From Saussurea involucrata (taxonomy: Eukaryota > Streptophyta > Magnoliopsida > Asterales > Asteraceae): a stretch of DNA of 64,000 nucleotides. The stretch spans positions 90,806,873 through 90,870,872 of the forward strand of contig CM066326.1 of NCBI GenBank assembly GCA_033807775.1, in the 5' to 3' direction. Shown here piece by piece: positions 55,161 through 64,000 of this stretch. The notes beneath the pieces were generated by a model, which worked only from the letters and a program-made list of their open reading frames with translations, was not told the DNA's origin and did not search any database. How positions within the stretch are numbered: the stretch's first letter is position 1; every line of letters starts with the position of its first letter. A program made the position numbers and the translations under genes.

Positions 55161-56258
55161 GATAAAGTGATGCTTAAAGTGTCCCCCCCATGGAAAGAAG
55201 TCGTGCAATTTAGAAAGATAAAGAAGTTAAGGTCTAGGCATGTCGGACCGCTTGCCATTACCGAACGCGTGGGCGAGGTGGCGTGCAAGTTGGACTTTGC
55301 CTGAGGAACTTCGAGGGGTTCATTTGACTTTTCATGTGTCGAATTTGAGAAAGTGTCTGGCCGAAGGAAAGCATGGCAGTATCGTTAGAAGACACTCGTG
55401 TGGACGAAAAGTCGGATTATGTGAAGGAACCGTTGGCGATTGCAGATCACAAGGTTAGAAAGTTGAGGGTCGTTTCCCTCGATTGTTCGAAGATGGAATT
55501 CCGGGGACGGAATTCTTTTGAGGGGAGGATGGTGTAATAACCGTGTCTTTTGTAAATAAATATAAAGTTTGGTGGCGAAAGTGTGAGGAATAAAAGTTTT
55601 GAGGCTATGTGAAAAAGGTATAAAAAGGGGATAGAAACCCTAATTTCCCTCATCTCAGTGTGTGTTTTGCGGCTAAGAGAGTGTGTGAGTGAAGAAGGAT
55701 TTTAGCAATTAAAGGGGGAGACGTGGGAATTTGCAGTTGAGACTTGGGAAGAGCAAAGGAATCATCAAGGTAATCCCCAACTCATGCTCCATTTTGATTT
55801 AATCTTAACTCTGGAGTGGTAGAACCTGAATTGGTGTTTATTGTTTAGAAAGAAAAGAAATGGCAGTTGGGTGTTCTTCCTATTCGAATCAATGTGGAAT
55901 AATTGGATGAAATAACTTGCTATTAGGTTAGAATTAATATTTCCATAATTTTGTTGGTTCAAAATCGAATATGGCTTGGTATGAAGTAATCGATTTAGTT
56001 GTGGTAAAAGAAAATACTCGATGAAAAACCCAGTCGTCCGAAACTCGTCACGTCCGAAAACTTTTGGGTAGGATCCGGTATTTGAGAGACCGGAAGTGTG
56101 TATACCGGATATCGGAACCGGGTGTACCGGAACTGGATACCGGAACCGGATACCGAATTTGGGGGCGGAATCTGGGGAGTCTGGATCCCATCTAGTCCAG
56201 GACTTTCAGTTTTTCAGTAAGGTTCGAGAGAGTGACGGGAGACTTATCTAGTCTTGTG

Positions 56259-59200
56259 TAGTGGTGGCCAAAATCCGGGTTCGGGTCGGGCCGAGGAAAA
56301 AACCGGGTCCAAACAGTAACGGCTAAAACCGGTTCTGAGAAAAACCGGGTCGGGTCGGGCCGTTTTAACCCGAAAATCCCTGACCCGTTTATTAGTATGG
56401 AAAACCGGTTTGTATAAAACCGGGCCGAGCCGGGCCCAAAACCGGCTCTTGATCGGGCCGGCGTATTTTTTTTTTTAAAATAATTTCTTTGTATAATAAT
56501 TAATTACTAAACTTTAAAAAGTAAAAAATTGGATTGGATCACTAAATTACTAAAATACACTTTTACGTTTTATAATTTATATATAATTTTAAGTTACAAA
56601 CTTACAAGTTACAATACATAAATTCTAATTACCCGAAGGTCCCGCTCCCGAACTCCCACCTCCATCACCCCATCCCCATGGATTGTAATTGTATGGAGCG
56701 TAGTATGAATTCTGATCTGGATTGTAGTCTTCAAGAGAATTGTACTTCTGCAGTCGTGTAACAACCGTCCGATCATCAAGGCGGTCGGTGTCTGGTTCTT
56801 CTTCGTCATCGTCGTATCGGGAGACGTCACCGACACTACTAGCATCAGAATTGTCGGTTACGGTTCCCGGCGTACTTAGTAGTTCATCCGCTTCGTTTTC
56901 GGCTAAGTTTTCTTCCACACCGTCTAGATCATTCTCCAGGTTTGTTTGATGTTGAATGCGGTCTTCTCCATCCAAGTAATCCTTCAGACATATGCAGCAC
57001 TCTACCGATTGCGGGGTTAATCTTGTCCGACGCTCCGATATGATCCTGCCACTAAGAGAAAAATCCGACTCCGAAGCTACGGTACTAGCTTGGATTGTTA
57101 GTATATCAAGGGCAATAGTCGCCATAATCGGGAAACTCGGTTGTTTATTTTTCCACCATTCTAATAAATCTAGTGATTCAACATCTACGACGTTTGTGGA
57201 GGATGCCGTTATAAAATTAGTACGTATGTATTGATTGAATTCACCCAAATTATCCCCATCATATCTAGCTTTTTTAGTAGATTCCATGGCAACCGATTGC
57301 ATTAAAGTTGACATTAAGTCTTGTCGGTTTCGGCCACGACTGCTACTAGAACCCGGTGAAAACATTTGAGGTGTAGGGGTTTGTTGGCTTCCTCCCCCAT
57401 AATTAACTCTATAAATCTCAAATAATTGATGAAAATCATTATTAAATTGGTGTATGCGGTTCCTTGAAAAAGAATTATTTGTAGACGAATCCAAACCAAA
57501 CGAGAAACATATTGATTGTATTAAAACTTCGACACCGTAACATTTAAATACGGGTTTAATGCCGCGGCACAAAGAAAAGTGAAGGGGATCTCTTTAAAAT
57601 ATTTTACCAATTTTGCTTTCATTGGTGCTACCACGTCGTGAAAGTTGTAATCCGTTTCGTATTGAGCAATTTTACTTGCCAAAATATATATTTGATTTAA
57701 AAGTATAGGGCTCTTGGATAATAAATTCCGGATAACATAGTTGTTGCAGTTTTGAAATCGCCCAAAATATCGTGAAAGCCATAAATCATTTGCCAATCAT
57801 CATCAGTTATCGTGTTTTCCGGGTAATAAACGTTATAAAATGCTTGAATATATTGTTTTTGTCTTATTAAATTATCCATCATTTTCCAAGTCGAATTCCA
57901 TCGAACCGGCATATCGTGTGCCGGTCCCAAAGCTTTAAAACCGACTTCGTTGCAATATTCTCTATATGCGTTTTGCATTTTTTTTTACCTTTTGTGAAAA
58001 TCCGGCGTAACATAAGCCTAAACTTAGTTAAAGGCTCATTAAGGCAACCTAAGCCGTCTTGAACGGCTAAGTTTATTATGTGTGCGCAACAACGTGTATG
58101 AAATAATTTTCCCTCTAAAATAGGGGATAAAGCCAAATGTAATTTTTCTACGCATGCCGTATTATTACTAGCATTATCAAACGAAATACTAATAACTTTA
58201 TTTTTTAAATTATACCATTGAAGACATCTCATAATTATAGAAAACTGACGGTCACCCGAATGTGGCGAACCAAAGTGCTCAAACGTGATTACACGTTTGC
58301 ATAATTGCCACGATCCCGGCACAATCCAATGTGCCGTTATGCATATATAAGATTGTGGCAATCCGAATGGTGCGCTCCATACATCACAAGTTAAAGAAAC
58401 TTTGTTGGGTAAGTTTAAAAACATTTCTCGCGTATTTTTTTTAGCCGTATTCCAAAGTTTTAAAGCATCACGCCGAAGAGTTTGACGACTTACCGAACCC
58501 TTGTAGCGTCGTTGGAACCCTTGTTTGATCATGTTCGTAATGTGATGATTGTCGAAATGTCCGAACGGCAACCCCACTTGAATGACACATTTCATTTGCA
58601 ATTGTCGGGCGATATCCTCATTATACGACCATACTTGACCGGAATTGTCAAGTATGGGTTGACTTGGATCGTCACCCGATTTCAACCCCTTGCATCTCTC
58701 CTCGAAGTGGCGCTTTAACGTGGTATTTGAGGCGACTTGAAGGAAATCTCCACACCGTTTGCATTGCGCTTTTTTTATACTGTCGGAAAACATCACCAAG
58801 TTGAAATGCTCCCAAACCGGTGCTTTTCGTCCATGCTCGGCAACAACGTTGTAATTTTGTTCGGCCATTTTTTTGAGAGTAGAGACTAGAGACTAGAGAA
58901 CTAGAGATTGTATAGTAGAATTTGCGAGAAACGAATATAGCGAGAGCCAAGAAATGAGAATTGTATGCGTTTTTTGCGTTTTGTAAGGTGGTGATATGAA
59001 CCATAACACCCCTAGTATTTATATGGGGTTGGAGGGTGAAAAATGACCAAAAAAAACGGTAAAAAATGGGTTCCAACGGCTCTTTTTTTGTGAAAAAAGT
59101 TCGGGTCGGGCCGGGTCGGGCCAAGAAACGGGCCGCGAACCGGTTTCGGGCCGGGTCAGGCCGGAGAAATCTATAAAAACCCAAACCGGTCCCGGCCATC

Positions 59201-59305
59201 GGGCTGGAAACCGGTTTTTTACCGGGTCGGGCTGGGCCCGGTTTTTGATCGGGTCCGGTTCGGGTTGCCCGATCGGGTCGGGTCGGGTCGATTTGGCCAT
59301 CACTA
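56259..59305 (-). mobile_element. hAT transposon, 3047 bp, with damaged transposase
   Basis: The 8-bp TSD GTCTTGTG is perfect at 56251-56258 and 59306-59313. Ends are TAGTGGTGGCCAAAATC and, inverted, TAGTGATGGCCAAATCG. GGGTCGGGCCG subterminal repeats lie at both ends. The single gene is on the minus strand. Confidence 0.95.
56625..58868 (-). pseudogene. hAT transposase (BED finger, RNase H-like, hAT dimerisation), three frameshifts
   Basis: Starts at the ATG complementary to 58866-58868 and ends at TAG 56625-56627. The BED zinc finger is CKRCGDFLQVASNTTLKRHF with EERC. The catalytic core shows SLTCDVWSAPFG (first Asp), VISISFDNASNN (second Asp region) and HTRCCAHIINLAVQDGL. The C-terminal dimerisation region has LDLLEWWKNKQPSFPIMAT and ASTVASESDFSLSGRIISERR. 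The frame is broken at a 9-A run near 57978-57986, near 57716 and near 57553, so no full product is expected. A TATA box (TATTTATAT on the plus strand, 59016-59024) lies about 150 bp upstream. The acidic tail (DDDEEEPDTDRLDD) beyond the dimerisation region is lineage-specific. Confidence 0.92.
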
Positions 59306-59979
59306 GTCTTGTGTATGGGTGTGATTGTAGGCGCGGGTAGAAGATAAACAATCTCAAGTGTGAACTCCTAGCGGGACTGCAAGTGAGTTTTTCTGAACCT
59401 AAAACCTTTTAAGTGTGAATCCTTATGCATGTTTATATTTGTAAATGTTTCACTGTTTTAAACTATGCATGGAAGGTGTGATTAAATAATGTGGATATAC
59501 TGTATACGTGTTTCATATATGGGCGGTGTGTGCTCTATTACGCTGTCACAGTGTGTGTGACCATAGGGTATGCCATTAGCATGTGTCTTGGTGTGCTTAT
59601 CATGAAAGTGTGCTTCATATTGAATTTGTATAAAATCTTGCTGCATTTTTTATAAATGATGTTATTATTGGTGTGGCTTGTTTTGAAGGAATTCACTAGA
59701 CCTTATGGTCTAACCCTCGCTTTTCAAAACTAAAACCTTTTCAGGTAAGCAGGTAGCCGAAAGCTTGGTTAGAGGATTGGCAAGTCGTGAGTCGGAGTTT
59801 GCTTATAGAAGGATTAGAAGACTTTCCCTTTATTTTGTCGTCATGTTCTCAACTGTAGTTAGGGTTATTTCTGCGAACCTAGTTTGTAATGTTGATAGTA
59901 TGACTTTGTTGGGTCATTTTGGCGTTTTGAATTAAAGGAGTAGTTTTTGCATGATTGTTTGGAGTGGGTTGTTACATTT

Positions 59980-60195
59980 TACTTCCTGTGTCTCAAAATA
60001 AATGTTCACAATTAAAAATTCCTACAGTTTTAGGAGTATGTAAGTATTACACTTTTTAATTAACCAAATACAATTTTACCCTTAATTATAGAGATAAATT
60101 TACTTCATCATGTAATTATGACAAACTTTTAAAAGTGAACACTAATTTTATGACAAACAAAAATAGTAATATAAAAACTTATTGTAAGACGCAGA
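59980..60195. mobile_element. Diverged Stowaway-like MITE
   Basis: TTACTTCCTGTGTCTCAAAA and AAATGTTCACAATTAAAA correspond to the left half of 34848-35087. The right end (TAAGACGCAGAAGTATT) is a decayed inverse of the left. It abuts the end of LTR-RT3. Confidence 0.6.
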
Positions 60196-60761
60196 AGTAT
60201 TTAAAAAATATATATAATATAACTGTTGAAAATGCTCTAATATTTTTAATGGTCGAGATTTGGCTTTAAACCTGGAACATAAACGGAATACAAATTAGTT
60301 GTATGGTATTTGATCGTATCTGTAATTTTTTATTTCAACATAAAAATTTAAAAACTGTGCTCTATACAATTTTTTATTTGAAAAGGAAAATTATTTAATT
60401 TATGATTTTATGTTACTAAAAGTTAAAGCTCTTGGTGGTTACAAAATTGGGAATAACATGTTCTCTTAATATCTTTCGTTTCATCTAGGGGTGGACATGG
60501 TATGATATCATGTTTTTTCTCTTCAATTCCGTGTACCAATCAGTTATAACTGGTATGCAAAAAATTATATCATGTACCAACCAACTCTAATTGGTACCAA
60601 CTTAATTGGTACAAGTTTTTTTGTTTGGTACATGTTGGTACGGTTTTGTACCAACCTCTTAAAAGTTATACAAAATTTACAAACTTGGATTGTTTAGGAT
60701 CAACTTCATGAACATCACGGTGTAATGGGTGGGTAGCACATTGATTATAGAAGAAGACTTA
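60196..60761. other. AT-rich stretch with GGTACCAA repeats
   Basis: 60205-60235 holds one end of an AAGAGCATC-type MITE. 60487-60660 contains at least six copies of GGTAC or GTACC motifs in both orientations after a possible hAT-like end CTAGGGGTGGACATGG. No partner end is found and no gene is seen. Confidence 0.4.
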
Positions 60762-61825
60762 GGGCCTGTTCGTTAATGGCTTAATGGGTTGTGTGGTAGA
60801 TATGGCTGATTCGCACAGCCATATCTACCTGTTCGGTAATGGCTTAATGGCTCAGATAGGGGCTGATCCGGTCAGCTAGAATACATGAGTCCTTTGGGCT
60901 CAGCCACCATTATTCCCACTCTACCCTTACTCCCAACTACCCCATTAAAGAAAAGAAAAAAACCCTAAAACATCGTCCCTCTCTTCCAATCTTCCTCATA
61001 GAGCCTCCATCCCCCCTCTTCCTCATAGCTCCTCTTCCTCACAGCCACCACCACCACCAACGCAGCCATCACCACCGCTCAGCCACCACCACCGACGCAA
61101 CAACCATCATTCACCCTCTACCTCAAATCGCCAGAGCCACACTCGCCCCTCTACCTCAAATCGTCGGAGCCACCACCACTCTCCCCTCCTCCAATCGCCC
61201 CTTTGCCTCACCATCATCGTCCCTTTACCTCACCATCATCATCCCTCTACCTCACCATCGACCTACTGTAATGAATGAGGAAGACGAAGGCAAACATGCG
61301 CCCCTCCTCTTCCTTTGCTTTTCGAGATCTGGTTTGAGATCTGACGATGAAGGAGTAGAGATTAGGATATGATTTGTTTACGATTTTTATTTAGGATTCA
61401 TATATTTGACAGATTTGTTTAGAATTTTTAGTTAGGGTTTATAGATTTGGATGACTTTTCTCCACCATTTTTTGATTCTTTCATCTGCTGTACAATATTA
61501 TATATCAAACTCGATTTTGTTGATTTTGATCGTGTGATTTGTTTGATATTTAAGTTTTAGGCTGAATTGTTGATGGGATTTTACTGAAATTCAGAATTGG
61601 GTTTGTTAGTTTGATGGGGAATTTATGCTAAATTTTGTTTTATCAAACAGTTGTCTCGTTCGAACAAAAATAAAGACCGAGGGTAAAATAGTCATTTCTG
61701 ACATTCACACTGTTTATTCAGCACAACAACCGAACGCTGACTTATCCGTTAACACTCAGACAACCAAATTCACTCAGACAGCTATATCCACACAGGTCTT
61801 AAAAGAAAATGAACCGAACAACACC
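60762..61825. mobile_element. Tourist-like (PIF/Harbinger) non-autonomous element, 1064 bp
   Basis: TTA lies on both sides (60759-60761 and 61826-61828). Ends are GGGCCTGTTCGTTAATGG and, inverted, GGTGTTGTTCGGTTCATTT. The first third (60900-61270) is a pyrimidine-rich, leader-like segment with CCACCACCACC and CCTCTACCTCA repeats, possibly captured from a gene. No transposase. Confidence 0.8.
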
Positions 61826-61898
61826 TTAGGGTTGCTTAATTGCTAATAGAGGTCTTGATCGACATTCACCCATCACCCACCTCTAACCAAGTAACCTA

Positions 61899-62050
61899 AG
61901 AGCATCTTCAACAGGTTTGCTATAGTTTTTTAAAATAGAGAATCAAAAGTTAAAATCTCTAAAAAGAGTTGCATTCATCTCCAACAGTTTTGCTATTTTA
62001 TAGATTTTAACATAAAATATATTATATAATATTCTCTAATTTATATTCCA
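61899..62050. mobile_element. MITE remnant with AAGAGCATC end
   Basis: Starts TAAGAGCATCTTCAACAGG and repeats TTGCATTCATCTCCAACAG and TTTTGCTATTTTATAGATTTT. The right border is not resolved. Confidence 0.5.
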
Positions 62051-62078
62051 ATACACTTTAAAAGAAAAACTTAATATA

Positions 62079-63432
62079 CACTACAAAAAAAACGAGAATT
62101 ACCGACGGCCAAATCCGTCGGTAATCCGTCGGTAAACGGTCAAATCCGTCGGTAATCGCCGCCGGAAAAACTGTGGTAGGTAATTGAATTACCGACGGAA
62201 ATTACCGACGGATTACCGACGGCCAGGATCACCGAAGAATCACCGACGGATCACCGACGCCGGCATATACCGACGGATTACCGACGGTTATCCTTTACCG
62301 ACGGATTACCGACGTCCCTCTTTACCGACGGATTACTGACGGCCCTCTATACCGACGGATTACTGACGGAATTTAGCGACGGATCACCGACGGAACCGAT
62401 TACCGACGGCCAAAAAAAAAAAATTTAGTTACCGACGGAAAATCCGTCACTAATCCGTCGGTAATTGTGAATTTTTTTTGAAAAAAAAATAATAAAATTT
62501 TTATTTTGTATAAATTGCTATATGCATGCAATGCGGCGGGATGTGAAAATATACTAGTTGAATACCCACGCAATGCGGCTGTGAAAATTTCATCAAGATT
62601 TATTCATCTTTGAAATCACAAATTCTTGCAAGATATCATAAAGTCTTGTTACATTTGTACACATAAAATAGGTAAAATGTCTAGAATTCCATCAAAATTG
62701 TATAAAGTGATTACTAAAATAACACATCCATAAAGAGAACGAACCAATTAATCGAATTTAAAAAAGAAAGCTCTAACTGATATGAGAAAACGACCACAAG
62801 ATGTTTGCACCATTAGCGTCATGTAAGGCAGCATCGCCTATTGTAGAAAAATGTTCAACAGATCAATCAATTGGATCCTGCATTGTCATCTAACAGTACA
62901 AAAAAAGGAAGAGAAAAACAACTTCTATTACAAGAGAATCTCTTCGTTTTCAACAAATATGTGTACAGAGAAACTGCAATAGTTAAAAAATTATATTCAT
63001 ATGAAGTTGCATGTCACATCTCATGGACTTCTAGATGACTATTTGAATAAACATCTGAAAAGAACACATTATTGCACCTGTAAAACTAAAGATGAAATAA
63101 TATCATAACAACATACAAATACTACAAACATGTTAATCAATGCTCTTTGACATGGAAACCTTCGATGGAAAAAACATCATGTTAAGACAAAACAAACATG
63201 TTAATCAAAGATATTTAAACAACAAAGTTCATGTTTTTCCACATAAACTTAATCAAAAACAATAATGAGAGCAGGTGGTTGTAAATTAAGATGAAATTTG
63301 CAAGGATTTAAACAATAATGTAAATTTTCTTTTAGACAATAAGGATTTAAAAACTAGAGAAAAATTTAATTTTTCTTTGGCAAGGATTTAAACAATAATG
63401 GCCAACATAAAATAAGAAGAAACGTAATTTTG
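62079..63432. mobile_element. CACTA (En/Spm) transposon end
   Basis: CACTACAAAAAAAACGAGAA is the CACTA terminal motif. It is followed by about 380 bp of subterminal repeats, TACCGACGGATTACCGACGG and variants, in both orientations. The other end and any TNPA/TNPD genes are not in the window. How far it extends to the right is uncertain: 62480-63432 is AT-rich with no recognisable frame, and an LTR starts at 63433. Confidence 0.85.
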
Positions 63433-64000
63433 TGTAACATCCCGGTTTCCATATATACAAAAATCATACATTTCACAACATAATTTCATCAAAAAGATAC
63501 ATCATATTTCATATTCGGTCCCATAGTCTTACTAAACATAATAAGTAATTCAGTACAAACTTTTTCACTAATTAATTTACATTATGACTAACAACAAAGC
63601 CATAAGTACAAAAACACTTCATGATCTTCATAACAAAAGTCTTCACAAAAGCTATCCATCCATTACTCTATTCATTTTCTCTTACCCGATCCATCACCTG
63701 GAATACACATTTTTTTAAAAACAAAATGAGGGTTAGACCTAGTGGTCTAAGTGAGAAAATTCCTGTCAGTTTGAAATCATTTATATAAACTCCATTTACA
63801 TAAATTACATTCATATGACACAATCACATATATCAATTTGAACTCACTCTTCATTTACTTTCTCTTCTCATTCCCATGGCCATATTAGTTGGTTGCAAGC
63901 CAACTAATAAGTTATCTCCACCGTACAACTACTACGGCCAACACCACCGTACAACTACTACGGCCAATATCACCGGTCCTAAGCCGACCAATATACTCTC
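63433..64000 (-). repeat. Start of another LTR at the window edge (minus orientation)
   Basis: TGTAACATCCCGG at 63433 is an LTR terminus. The segment 63724-63765, read on the minus strand, contains TCACTTAGACC and GGTCTAACCCTCATTTTG, the hairpin block of LTR-RT2 and LTR-RT3. The LTR therefore most likely lies on the minus strand and ends at 63433. It runs out of the window. Confidence 0.65.

Larger units (their letters stand above)
54275..55440 (+). pseudogene. Ty3/gypsy integrase C-terminal remnant, split by an hAT insertion
   Basis: Before the insertion the frame reads QIREKLRVAQDLHRVYASKR and RRPIEFMVGDKV. After it (from 55161) it continues MLKVSPWKEVVQFRKIKK, HVGPLAITERVGEVACKLDF and, after a frameshift near 55300 (TGA at 55302), LRGVHLTFHVSNLRKCLAE. 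This is the GPY/F-type C-terminal module of plant gypsy integrases, where GDKVMLKVSPWKG and GPF-I-ERVGPVAYRLELP and FHVSNLRKCL are standard. A stop also lies upstream near 54269. Only the end of pol survives. Confidence 0.85.
42760..59976 (+). mobile_element. LTR-RT3: decayed Ty3/gypsy element with three later insertions
   Basis: LTRs start TGTAATAACCG and end GGGTTGTTACA: 42760-44258 and 55533-59976, the latter interrupted. The interior keeps an integrase C-terminus remnant (54275-55440) and a polypurine tract (AGGGGAGGATGG, ending 55532). Flanks are TTCTA on the left and TTTTA on the right, one mismatch. No primer-binding site follows the first LTR, so the 5' part of the interior is damaged or the first LTR is separate. 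Insertions: LTR-RT2, a non-autonomous hAT, and a 3-kb hAT. Confidence 0.75.
55533..59976 (+). repeat. Second (3') LTR of LTR-RT3, interrupted by an hAT transposon
   Basis: Starts TGTAATAACCG after the polypurine tract and ends GGGTTGTTACA. About 1389 bp remain after removing the hAT and one TSD. It is shorter than the first LTR, partly through a deletion near 59515. The conserved block lies at 59689-59750. Confidence 0.88.

Noticed and set aside
57879..58868. Independent host gene of the ZBED/DAYSLEEPER type
   Set aside because: The hAT transposase lies between matching terminal repeats and an 8-bp TSD and is frameshifted, so it is the transposon's own gene and not a domesticated one.
62760..62880. 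Minus-strand peptide containing IGDAALHDANGAN
   Set aside because: Looks faintly ankyrin-like, but the frame is short, has no partner repeats and stops soon; too little to call a gene fragment.

Overview
This window is nuclear DNA from a flowering plant, almost certainly a eudicot. The evidence is an intron-rich plant-type SEC24 gene, classical plant transposon ends (CACTA, hAT, PIF/Harbinger, Stowaway, Mutator-like) and LTR retrotransposons whose primer-binding site matches plant initiator tRNA-Met. An Asteraceae-like asterid would fit the overall look, but nothing in the sequence proves the family. There is one certain host gene in 64 kb; most of the rest is transposable elements, many nested inside one another.

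Layout. 1-110: 3' end of a MATH-domain gene cut by the window edge. About 220-7150: a minus-strand element (probably Mutator-like) with a ten-exon gene encoding a DUF1985 plus Ulp1-type cysteine protease protein, and a second, coiled-coil ORF. Its first intron is filled with three different minisatellites. 7150-9389: remnants of small DNA transposons, including a 919-bp Tourist-like element. 9390-24862: a Russian-doll nest. A non-autonomous hAT holds a MITE-like element, which holds an intact PIF/Harbinger transposon and an LTR retrotransposon without coding capacity (LTR-RT1), whose 5' LTR contains a solo LTR of another family. Target-site duplications (TSDs) support every layer except the MITE-like one.

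25290 to about 40560: a SEC24A-type COPII coat gene on the plus strand. It has 12 coding exons, encodes 1031 residues with no frameshift, and probably has a 5'-UTR intron and a 3'-UTR intron. Every long intron carries at least one small transposon, while the introns free of them are only 80-125 nt. One intron has minor-spliceosome (U12-type) signals and one uses a GC-AG pair.

40640-42735: MITEs. 42760-59976: a decayed Ty3/gypsy element (LTR-RT3). It is interrupted by a complete LTR pair with a non-coding interior (LTR-RT2, 44917-52366), by a non-autonomous hAT inside its integrase reading frame, and by a 3.05-kb hAT with a frameshifted transposase inside its 3' LTR. 59977-64000: MITEs, a 1.06-kb Tourist-like element, a CACTA transposon end with subterminal repeats, and the start of another LTR at the right edge.

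How the parts relate. The only host functions visible are COPII vesicle budding (SEC24A) and a fragment of a MATH protein. The Harbinger transposase (intact), hAT transposase (three frameshifts) and Ulp1-like protease (one frameshift) belong to transposons. I found no CRISPR, tRNA or rRNA genes. Coordinates of exons and TSDs were read by hand; MITE family names rest on terminal motifs, not database matches.
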